In this document: one piece after another, positions 16,233 to 23,429 of the stretch
Position numbering within the stretch: position 1 is the first letter of the stretch
Layout of the letters: each line of letters begins with the position of its first letter
Virus record (IMG/VR): IMGVR_UViG_3300020121_000092
Coordinates: 1 to 41,904 of that record
DNA from: a virus
DNA length: 41,904 nt
Reading direction: 5' to 3' (one strand)
Translations under genes and position numbers: made by a program
The notes under the pieces: model-generated
Told to the model about the DNA's origin: nothing
Seen by the model: the letters and a program-made list of their open reading frames with translations, nothing else
Databases searched by the model: none

Positions 16233-17348
16233 ATGGCGCTTAATCCAATCACTCAATCGGTTGCCCGCCAGCCGCGCGGCGTGGTCAATGTCAACGACAT
16301 CCGAATGGATGGATGGGTGCATTGGGAGGTCGATAGCAATACGTATTCAGAGGCAGACACGTTCCGCGTCACATTTGCGCTGTCCGCGCTGCCGCCGGCA
16401 TATAACGATGCATGGTGGGCCAGCCAGACGGAAGTTTTCATCGAGATATTCGCCGGATTCCCAGCGGACGCCGAGAATTACAGCGCGGCCGAGCTGCAAA
16501 GCCTGACTTATGGCCGCGTCGATGATATCGAATATGACCCGGTAGGCCGCCAATTGCACGTGTCTGGCCGCGACCTTACCGCCATCCTGATCGACGCAAG
16601 AACGACTGAATCATTTGAGAACGACACCGCATCTGACGTTGCCAACAAGCTTGCAGAGCGCCATGGGTTCACGCCGATTGTCACGGCGACCACGGACTTT
16701 ACCGGCAAATATTACGAAACCTCTACGATCAAGGTCAACGCCCAGCGCAGCGAGTGGGACATATTGACAGGGCTGGCGGCGGCCGAGGGTTACGAGGTTT
16801 TCATCAAGGGCAAGGAATTGCACTTTGAGCCGGCGGCGCTTCCGAGCGAGAACGCATATTCGTTGAAATGGGAGCTGCCGACCGATCAAAACGGCGCGTT
16901 CGGCTTCAATGGGAAAGCAATAAATTTCCGGCGTGCGCTGAATATCGCACGCGGCATCGTCGTGCAGGTGACGTACACGATGCCAAACAAGAAGGGCACT
17001 TTCATTGCGCGCTATCCGAACAAAGCAACCGGCATCAAGGTAGGGCAGAGCGCGGCAACGTCGCAACTTTACTCGATCACCGTCCTAAACATCAGCCCGA
17101 AAGCGGCATTGCAGCGCGCGCAAAAGGAGCATGCGGCCATCACGAAGCACGAAGTTAAGCTGCATGCAACGATGCCAGCGGATAACCTTTTGCAGCCGAC
17201 CAGCATCATCACCGTGACCGGCACAGGAACCGTATTCGACCAGACCTATTACCCGGAGAGCATCGTGCGAGAAATGGACATCACCAACGGTTACAACATG
17301 ACCGTGCACGCCAAGAATCATTCCCCTAGCACGGCAGTGGCGCTATGA
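16233..17348 (+). CDS. Baseplate hub protein (P2 gpD / Mu gp44-like)
   Basis: 371 residues. It has the hub-protein layout: an N-terminal beta domain (GWVHWEVDSNTYSEADTFRV), the YGRVDDIEYDP ... LHVSGRDLTAILIDAR segment typical of late-control/gp44 proteins, a middle with AAEGYEVFIKGKELHFEP, and a C-terminal barrel. As a trimer it would sit at the centre of the baseplate and hold the spike. It overlaps the spike gene by ATGA. Confidence 0.88.
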   Translation: MALNPITQSVARQPRGVVNVNDIRMDGWVHWEVDSNTYSEADTFRVTFALSALPPAYNDAWWASQTEVFIEIFAGFPADAENYSAAELQSLTYGRVDDIEYDPVGRQLHVSGRDLTAILIDARTTESFENDTASDVANKLAERHGFTPIVTATTDFTGKYYETSTIKVNAQRSEWDILTGLAAAEGYEVFIKGKELHFEPAALPSENAYSLKWELPTDQNGAFGFNGKAINFRRALNIARGIVVQVTYTMPNKKGTFIARYPNKATGIKVGQSAATSQLYSITVLNISPKAALQRAQKEHAAITKHEVKLHATMPADNLLQPTSIITVTGTGTVFDQTYYPESIVREMDITNGYNMTVHAKNHSPSTAVAL

Positions 17349-17926
17349 GGCACCTACTCAATGCGATGCGGCGCGAAGCGTCCAATGTGCTGGGCGACGT
17401 GGCACTGCCGAGCACCGGCATTGTGCGCAACTACGACCCGAACAAGTATGCGGTGCGCCTTGAGTTGCAACCCCACGGTAATCTGACCGGCTGGATTCCA
17501 CTGCAAACAGCATGGGTCGGGAATGGGTGGGGCATGTTCTGTCCGCCGACGATAGGCGACATGGTAGAGGTCACGTTCCTGAATGGCGACATCGATTCAG
17601 GCGTTGCAGGTTTGCGCTTCTTCAACGATCAGGATGTTCCGTTAAGCGTTCCATCCGGCGAGTTCTGGCTTGTGCATAAAAGCGGATCGAAGCTGAAATT
17701 CCACAACGATGGATCGATCGAGGTGAGCGCGGCGGCAGGAATCAGCTACACGGCGACCGGGCATGCTTTTCACGGCCCTGTGACGATGGATAGCACATTG
17801 AACGCAGCAAGCACGATAACGGCACCAAATGTCGTCGGCACAACGAATGTCACGTTCGGCGGAAAATCAGGCATCGGGCATACGCATTCCGATCCGCAGG
17901 GCGGAACTACAGGGGCACCAGTATGA
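17345..17926 (+). CDS. Baseplate spike protein (gpV / Mu gp45-like)
   Basis: 193 residues. Residues ~20-95 form an OB-like domain (STGIVRNYDPNKYAVRLELQ, PPTIGDMVEVTFLNGD). A triple-stranded beta-helix-like region follows with repeating GSI, GP and TI positions. The tip contains GKSGIGHTHSDPQGG, including the His-x-His pair that binds iron in P2 gpV and related spikes. The trimer pierces the outer membrane when the tail contracts. Overlaps its neighbours by ATGA on both sides. Confidence 0.88.
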   Translation: MRHLLNAMRREASNVLGDVALPSTGIVRNYDPNKYAVRLELQPHGNLTGWIPLQTAWVGNGWGMFCPPTIGDMVEVTFLNGDIDSGVAGLRFFNDQDVPLSVPSGEFWLVHKSGSKLKFHNDGSIEVSAAAGISYTATGHAFHGPVTMDSTLNAASTITAPNVVGTTNVTFGGKSGIGHTHSDPQGGTTGAPV

Positions 17927-18324
17927 GCGACTTGCACCACTATTTCGGCGGCGATTTAACGCTGTCCGCCACCGGCGACCTTTTGAAAGTCGACGGCACA
18001 ACGCAGGGGCAGCAACGGGTATTGCGCCGGCTGCTGACCAACCCGGCCGCATTCGACAGCAATGGCAATGTGACGGTCAGCGGCGACTATATTTTCCATC
18101 CGAACTATGGCGCCGGCCTGCCGCGCATGGTGGGCGATACCGTCAACATCGCGAAAATCAAGGGCGTGATTCGAGGCCAGATTCTGCTGGAGGCGTCAGT
18201 AGCGAGGAACCCGGAGCCGATCATCACCGTGACTGAAATTCAGGGCGGCGTGTCGGTCTATATCCATTACAACGATGCGCAGACTGGCAAGCCGGTCGCG
18301 CTATCGTTTGATGTTAATCGGTAA
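17923..18324 (+). CDS. Baseplate wedge protein (gp25 / Mu gp46-like)
   Basis: 133 residues. The pattern LTLSATGDLLKVDGTTQGQQ ... RRLLTNPAAFDSNG ... HPNYGAGLPRMVGDTVN matches the Mu gp46/gp25-like wedge family, which connects hub and sheath. It is coupled to the spike gene by ATGA and followed by baseplate J 8 nt later. Confidence 0.85.
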   Translation: MSDLHHYFGGDLTLSATGDLLKVDGTTQGQQRVLRRLLTNPAAFDSNGNVTVSGDYIFHPNYGAGLPRMVGDTVNIAKIKGVIRGQILLEASVARNPEPIITVTEIQGGVSVYIHYNDAQTGKPVALSFDVNR

Positions 18325-18332
18325 GGGAAAAT

Positions 18333-19457
18333 ATGAGTTTGTCAACGCAGGATTTTGCAACAGTCGTTAGGAATTCCTTTACCGCGATCCAGGGCGCAGC
18401 GCGCGGCCTGGTTGATCTCACGATCGGATCAATTCTGCGATCCGTGGTCGAGGCCAATGCCACGGTGATTCTGTGGCTTCAGGGTCTAATTCTGCAATTG
18501 CTTGCCACTACGCGCGCCGCGACATCTAACGCCTCCGACTTGGACAGCTTCATGCTCGATTTCGGCGTGACTCGACTTGCAGCGGTAGCGGCATCCGGGC
18601 AAGTGACTTTTGCACGATTCACGGCGACTGCGCAGGCCGTTGTTCCGGTTGGCACAACGGTTCTGAGCGCGGACGGCACGCAATCCTATACCGCGCTGCT
18701 AGATACTGGCAATGCCGCCTATAGCGCATCACTTGGCGGCTACGTTCTGGCACCAAGCGTATCAAGTATCAACGTCACGGTGACTGCTGTGACGGCAGGC
18801 ATCGCGGCCAATGCCGTTATCGGGCAAATCTCGCTGCTGAACCAGCCGATTCCAGGCGTCGATACAGTAACCAACGCGGCAGCTTTCACCAATGGCGTCG
18901 ATGCCGAGTCAGATGCGGCGTTTCGTGCGCGATTCATCACTTACATCGCATCGCTGTCGAAAGCCACGAAAACGGCGGTCGGCAATGCAATAACGTCACT
19001 TCAGCAGGGCGTCACATACTCGCTGACCGAAAACTTTACCTATGGCGGATCTGCTCAGGACGGATATTTCTTCGTCGTTATCGATGACGGAACTGGTACA
19101 CCGTCCGGAACATTGCTTTCTTCGGCCGCGAATGCGATTGATGCGGTGCGCCCGGTGACAAGCACATTCGGCGTGTTCGCACCAGTTGTGGTGACTGCCA
19201 ATATTGCGATGACGGTAACGACTGCAGCAGGCTATGACCACACCGCGACTGCTGCACTTGTTGCCACCGCCCTGAGAAACTACGTCAACGCGCTGACGCT
19301 AGGCCAAACGTTGCCATTCTCACGCTTGACGCAGATTGCCTATGACGCCTCACCGGGAGTCACCAACGTGACTGGCATCACTCTGAACAGCGCGACGGCA
19401 GACGTTACCGCCACCGCTTTGCAGGTAATCAAGGCGGGGACCGTTTCGGTCGCATAA
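18333..19457 (+). CDS. Baseplate J family protein (Mu gp47-like)
   Basis: 374 residues, ribosome-binding site AAGGGAAA. The start (LSTQDFATVVRNSFTAIQG, then LTIGSILRSVVEANA) and the segment DAESDAAFRARFITYIAS are hallmarks of Baseplate_J. It forms the wedge arms that link the central hub to the tail fibres. The C-terminal third (AAGYDHTATAALVATALRNY) matches the family end. Confidence 0.9.
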   Translation: MSLSTQDFATVVRNSFTAIQGAARGLVDLTIGSILRSVVEANATVILWLQGLILQLLATTRAATSNASDLDSFMLDFGVTRLAAVAASGQVTFARFTATAQAVVPVGTTVLSADGTQSYTALLDTGNAAYSASLGGYVLAPSVSSINVTVTAVTAGIAANAVIGQISLLNQPIPGVDTVTNAAAFTNGVDAESDAAFRARFITYIASLSKATKTAVGNAITSLQQGVTYSLTENFTYGGSAQDGYFFVVIDDGTGTPSGTLLSSAANAIDAVRPVTSTFGVFAPVVVTANIAMTVTTAAGYDHTATAALVATALRNYVNALTLGQTLPFSRLTQIAYDASPGVTNVTGITLNSATADVTATALQVIKAGTVSVA

Positions 19458-19472
19458 GAAGGGATTTGCATA

Positions 19473-20135
19473 ATGTCGATCGGTGATCAAAGTGATATCT
19501 TTGGACGCATCAAAAGCGTCCTGCCGCGCTGGTTCGGGCCTGATAGCCCGCTTCTTGATGCGCTGATTCAAGGGTTGGCGAATGCATCGGCGTTCGTTTA
19601 TTCGCTGTACCTGTATGCCAAGCTGCAAACGCGCATCCTTACCGCGACCGAGGGCTGGCTCGATATGGCGGCGGCGGACTTCTTCGGCACAGCACTGCAG
19701 CGTACTTCGAACCAATCAGACGCGAGTTTTCGCGCCCGCATCATCATCAACCTGTTCCGTGAGCGCGGCACCCGCAACGCTATCACCAAGGTTCTGACCG
19801 ATCTTACGGGGCGCGCGCCGATTATCTTTGAGCCGCAGCGCCCGATGGATACCGGTGCATATAGCGCGCCAAACAGCGGCTATGGCGTGGCCGGCGGATA
19901 TGGATCGATGCTGATTCCATTCCAAGCATTTGTGCAAGCGTTTAGACCGGCGGCAACCGGCATTCCGTATGTCGCTGGTTACGGCACTTCGCCGGGTGGG
20001 TATGGCACTGCCTCGCAGGCCGATTACGCCACGCTATCGCAAAGTACCAATGCGGTATCGGACGCCGATATCTATGCGGCGATTGATAGCGTAAAACCAG
20101 TTGGCACGATCATCTGGACTCAAATTAACTCGTAA
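19473..20135 (+). CDS. Tail protein I / Mu gp48-like baseplate protein
   Basis: 220 residues. The N-terminal part (RIKSVLPRWFGPDSPLLDAL, then ATEGWLDMAAADFFG and DASFRARIIINLFRERGTR) fits the Mu gp48/P2 gpI type that completes the wedge and carries the fibre. A Tyr/Gly-rich stretch (SGYGVAGGYGSMLIPFQAF) leads to a C-terminal segment ending KPVGTIIWTQI. Follows baseplate J as in Mu and P2. Two copies of one terminator follow. Confidence 0.82.
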   Translation: MSIGDQSDIFGRIKSVLPRWFGPDSPLLDALIQGLANASAFVYSLYLYAKLQTRILTATEGWLDMAAADFFGTALQRTSNQSDASFRARIIINLFRERGTRNAITKVLTDLTGRAPIIFEPQRPMDTGAYSAPNSGYGVAGGYGSMLIPFQAFVQAFRPAATGIPYVAGYGTSPGGYGTASQADYATLSQSTNAVSDADIYAAIDSVKPVGTIIWTQINS

Positions 20136-20155
20136 GAAACACCTGCCCCCCAAAC

Positions 20156-20179
20156 AAAGGACGCTTCGGCGTCCTTTTT
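20156..20179 (+). terminator. Intrinsic terminator, copy 1 of tandem pair
   Basis: Stem AAAGGACGC / GCGTCCTTT, TTCG loop, T run. The same sequence recurs 34 nt later. Confidence 0.85.
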
Positions 20180-20189
20180 ATTTCCCCAC

Positions 20190-20215
20190 AAAGGACGCTT
20201 CGGCGTCCTTTTTTT
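20190..20215 (+). terminator. Intrinsic terminator, copy 2 of tandem pair
   Basis: Identical stem and TTCG loop to copy 1, with a longer T run (TTTTTTT within the 3' arm and tail). Ends 11 nt before the fibre start codon. Confidence 0.85.
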
Positions 20216-20226
20216 ATGGAGTAGCA

Positions 20227-21963
20227 ATGGATCGCGTCCTTATTTATCCAGGCCAGATACCCTTAGAAACTGATCTACTAGGAACCAACAAGAACACAAT
20301 GATCGGGCTGTCGAAGCTGGCGGCCGCAATTCTTGGCACTTCGACGCAATTAAACGGATTGGCATGCAATGCGAACAGCCCGGCCGCATTGAACGTTGTC
20401 GTCAGTCCCGGCGAAATCTACAGCCTGCAAAACATCGACGGCACTGCGTATTCATCGATTGCCGCCGATACCACGCATAGTATTTTGAAGCAGGGCATCT
20501 TGCTCGATGCGGTAACGCTCTCTTGTCCAGCGCCCGTGACCGCAGGACAAAGCATCAACTATCTGGTGCAAGTCACCTACACGGACAGCGATACCACGCC
20601 TGTCGTGTTGCCTTACTACAACGCCAGCAACCCGTCGCAAGCGTATAGCGGCCCTGCGAACGCTGGCACGACAAACAACACGATCCGCAAGGGTGTGTGC
20701 ACGGTTGCCGTGAAGGCAGGCATTGCTGCAACGACAGGCACGCAAACAACACCATCGGCCGATGCTGGCTATACCGGCGCTTATGTGGTGACGGTTGCAA
20801 ACGGTCAGACGACTATTGTGGCCGGAAATATCTCTACGCTGGTTGGCGCGCCATTCATCAATACAACGCTGCTCGGATTGAACCCAACATTCTCGGTAAG
20901 CCCGCTTGCGCCAACCCCATCCCAGTTCGACAACAGCACGAAGATGGCGACGACGGCGGGAGTTAAGACTGCGGGCATTCAAGCGTCTGGCATAACGACA
21001 ATTACGACCAGTGCAGCGATTGGACTTACTGCCATCGGCGGCACAGTGGTTCTCAATTCCGCTAGTGCGATTGCCCCCACGCTTCCAGCGGCGAGCGCAG
21101 TTCCAGCCGGAGGGCGGATTGAATTTTGGAGTGGCAATACAGGTATTGCCACTTTAACGCGGGCGGGCTCCGACACCATCAACGTCAACGGCTCCACTGT
21201 TACGACTATCGCGTTGGGCGCTGGAGATACATTAACACTTGAAAGCAATGGCGCGAGCGGGTGGTATGCGGTGGCAGGTACTGCGCAAATCCAATACTCT
21301 TCCGCAGTTGTCGGGCGCTTACTCAACGTCCAGATTTTCACTTCCTCCGGAGCCTACACGCCGACACCGGGAACAAATTCCGTAGTCGCAGAGGCGCAGG
21401 GCGGCGGCGGCGCTGGTGGTGGTGCAGGAGCGTCTTCGGCCTCGCAAACTTCCAACGCGCCTGGCGGCAATGCTGGCTCGTACGGCAAGGGGCGATACAC
21501 ATCAAGCTTTTCCGGCGTCACGGTGACTGTCGGCGCCGGCGGCACTGGTAGTGCTGGAGCGGCTGGCGGCAACGGCGGCACGTCGTCGTTCGGCGTGCTC
21601 TTGTCGGCGCCCGGTGGTACTGGCGGAACTGCGTACACGACACTATCAACGGCGGCCACGAACATAAACGGGACCGCCGCACAGTCAGCATCGACGGGCG
21701 GAAACATAGTTAATAGCGTTGGCGGGCGAGGACAGCCAGCGTTGTCGTCGCAAGTTGCATACGGAGGAAGTGGGGACGGCGGAAAATCGGCGTTTGGCGA
21801 GGGCGCTCCTGGCAAGGGAATCCCTGTCAGTGGTGCGCTGGCAGGAAATAACGCAGTTTCCCCTGGCGCAGGAGGCTCTGGCGGACTGAGTTCAAATGGT
21901 AGCGCAGCGGCTGCTGGCGGAAATGGCGCAAATGGCATTGTGATTGTTTGGGAGTATGCATAA
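20227..21963 (+). CDS. Tail fibre with glycine-rich receptor-binding tip
   Basis: 578 residues from ATG 20227, chosen because it follows the tandem terminator with GGAGTAGC as ribosome-binding site; the upstream part of the frame runs through the terminators. Residues 1-~110 ([40 protein letters not shown]) are a fibre N-terminal domain that would attach to the baseplate. The middle is Thr/Ala-rich beta. The last ~165 residues are dominated by Gly ([30 protein letters not shown]) and end GIVIVWEYA. Such polyglycine-sandwich tips are known in phage adhesins and carry variable loops that decide receptor choice. Confidence 0.85.
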   Translation: MDRVLIYPGQIPLETDLLGTNKNTMIGLSKLAAAILGTSTQLNGLACNANSPAALNVVVSPGEIYSLQNIDGTAYSSIAADTTHSILKQGILLDAVTLSCPAPVTAGQSINYLVQVTYTDSDTTPVVLPYYNASNPSQAYSGPANAGTTNNTIRKGVCTVAVKAGIAATTGTQTTPSADAGYTGAYVVTVANGQTTIVAGNISTLVGAPFINTTLLGLNPTFSVSPLAPTPSQFDNSTKMATTAGVKTAGIQASGITTITTSAAIGLTAIGGTVVLNSASAIAPTLPAASAVPAGGRIEFWSGNTGIATLTRAGSDTINVNGSTVTTIALGAGDTLTLESNGASGWYAVAGTAQIQYSSAVVGRLLNVQIFTSSGAYTPTPGTNSVVAEAQGGGGAGGGAGASSASQTSNAPGGNAGSYGKGRYTSSFSGVTVTVGAGGTGSAGAAGGNGGTSSFGVLLSAPGGTGGTAYTTLSTAATNINGTAAQSASTGGNIVNSVGGRGQPALSSQVAYGGSGDGGKSAFGEGAPGKGIPVSGALAGNNAVSPGAGGSGGLSSNGSAAAAGGNGANGIVIVWEYA

Positions 21964-22349
21964 TGAAAACTTACGCACGAATCGAGAATGGCATTGTTGT
22001 AGAATTATTCAGCACTGCCGGCGACATAAATAATATGTTTCACCCATCGATTATTTGGGTTGACTGCTCCGACATTGGTGGTTGTGCGGTCGGGTGGTCG
22101 CACACTGACGGTCAATTTTGCGCGCCACCGCAGCCAACAACAGCTTCCCTATGGTCCGCATACCAATCAACTGCACAAGCCGCGCTCAACAAATCAGACA
22201 TCACGATATTGCGGTGCACCGAGAACAGCGTCACGGTTCCGTCCGCATGGGCCACTTATCGCAGTGACTTGCGGGCCATCATCAGCGCGTCAAGCGGCGA
22301 TCCAGCGCAGCCATTGCCCACTAGGCCGGCATACCCGGCTGGCACCTAG
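21963..22349 (+). CDS. Tail fibre assembly protein
   Basis: 128 residues from ATG 21963, which shares an A with the fibre stop (TAATG). The N-terminus ([31 protein letters not shown]) and the late motif [13 protein letters not shown] are typical of phage fibre assembly/chaperone proteins, in which W-x-x-Y-R-x-x-L-R recurs near the C-terminus. It probably helps fold or trimerise the preceding fibre, as the pair is translationally coupled. A terminator follows after 44 nt. Confidence 0.75.
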   Translation: MKTYARIENGIVVELFSTAGDINNMFHPSIIWVDCSDIGGCAVGWSHTDGQFCAPPQPTTASLWSAYQSTAQAALNKSDITILRCTENSVTVPSAWATYRSDLRAIISASSGDPAQPLPTRPAYPAGT

Positions 22350-22393
22350 CACATCAAATAACCGGCACAAGTCGGAACAATAACAACAACCAG

Positions 22394-22418
22394 CCCGCCT
22401 TGAGCGGGTTTTCTTTTT
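22394..22418 (+). terminator. Terminator between fibre and lysis genes
   Basis: Stem CCCGC / GCGGG, loop CTTGA, then TTTTCTTTTT. It separates the tail operon from the lysis cassette. Confidence 0.75.
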
Positions 22419-22433
22419 CAGGGAGTAACAACT

Positions 22434-22826
22434 ATGGCAGAGCCGGCATCAAGCGGGGCGATGGGGATCGTCATTTGGAAGTTCGGGGTATTGAAGCTTG
22501 TCGGGATAGGGGCTGCAATTTTGGGAGCGGGAATGATGGCGATTTTTAGGCCTCCGAAAACGAGGAAAGAGTTGTTTTTGCAGTGCGCTGTGGCGCTTGG
22601 ATCGTCGCTTTTATTCGGAGGCTCAGCGGTTCGGCTGCTTGATTTTTATTGTGATTGGATCGACCTTGCGACGGCGCCGCTTGAGGACATATTTCAATTC
22701 ACTGGTGCGGTGCATGGGCTGATCGGCGCGCTGTCGTGGGGCGTCTTCGGCGGGCTGTCAGTGCTGCGCGATAAGCTCGGGAGTGACCCAGTACAAGCGG
22801 TCAAAGACGTGAAGGATGCGTTGTGA
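22434..22826 (+). CDS. Putative holin
   Basis: 130 residues, ribosome-binding site AGGGAG. Hydrophobic segments at about residues 20-38 (LVGIGAAILGAGMMAI), 49-66 (CAVALGSSLLFGGSAV) and 90-108 (AVHGLIGALSWGVFGGL), with a charged C-terminus (DPVQAVKDVKDAL). The membrane topology, the size and direct coupling (GTGA overlap) to the endolysin support a holin that would open the inner membrane at lysis time. I do not recognise a named holin family with certainty. Confidence 0.75.
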   Translation: MAEPASSGAMGIVIWKFGVLKLVGIGAAILGAGMMAIFRPPKTRKELFLQCAVALGSSLLFGGSAVRLLDFYCDWIDLATAPLEDIFQFTGAVHGLIGALSWGVFGGLSVLRDKLGSDPVQAVKDVKDAL

Positions 22827-23308
22827 CTCCAAATCAAAAAGCCTTCCTTGATATGTTGGCGGTCAGTGAGGGTACATCGACCAGCCCGGCGACGAAGAAC
22901 AACGGCTTTGACGTCATCGTGACCGGCATCGACAAGAAACCGGAAATCTTCACTGACTACAGCACCCATCCGTTCGCCAATGGGCGCAAGTCCAAGACCA
23001 TCAACACGAACGGCCTAACCTCGAATGCATCGGGCAGATATCAGTTCATGTTGCGCGACTGGGCGCATTACCGCTCTCAGCTCGGGTTGCAGGACTTCGG
23101 CCCGGCGTCGCAGGACAAGTGGGCGCTGCAGCTCATCAAAGAGCGTGGGGCGCTGGACGATATCGAGGCAGGGCGATTCGCCGCGGCTGTCGCCAAGTGC
23201 AAAAACATCTGGGCCAGTTTGCCGGGGGCAAATTACCCCGGACAACCCATGAACAAAATGGAGACTCTGCAAGCGTCTTATGTTGCAGCCGGCGGGATGC
23301 TGGCATGA
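22823..23308 (+). CDS. Endolysin, lambda R-like lytic transglycosylase
   Basis: 161 residues from GTG 22823, overlapping the holin stop (GTGA). Residues 7-20 (AFLDMLAVSEGTST) contain the catalytic-type Glu in SEGT, followed by NNGFDVIVTG, FTDYSTHPFANGR and SGRYQFMLRDWAHYR, the pattern of the lambda endolysin (GH104 family). It cleaves the MurNAc-GlcNAc bond of peptidoglycan. No signal peptide or SAR helix is seen, so it needs the holin for release. Confidence 0.9.
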   Translation: MTPNQKAFLDMLAVSEGTSTSPATKNNGFDVIVTGIDKKPEIFTDYSTHPFANGRKSKTINTNGLTSNASGRYQFMLRDWAHYRSQLGLQDFGPASQDKWALQLIKERGALDDIEAGRFAAAVAKCKNIWASLPGANYPGQPMNKMETLQASYVAAGGMLA

Positions 23309-23355
23309 GCAATCAAGATTAACTCGTAACAGATAACGGCGCGAAAGCCGCCACC

Positions 23356-23384
23356 AAAAAGCCCTCCATGTGAGGGCTTTTTTT
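23356..23384 (+). terminator. Intrinsic terminator after endolysin
   Basis: Stem AAAAAGCCCTC / GAGGGCTTTTT, loop CATGT, long T run. It isolates the following 945-residue gene from the endolysin. Confidence 0.85.
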
Positions 23385-23429
23385 ATGCACCAACGGAATG
23401 TAACTCAACAACAAAAACCAAGGGAAAAA

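Noticed and set aside
21354-21938. Long proline-rich frame on the minus strand (194 aa)
   Set aside because: It is the antisense shadow of the Gly-rich tail fibre tip; Gly codons read backwards give Pro and Ala. No ribosome-binding site.
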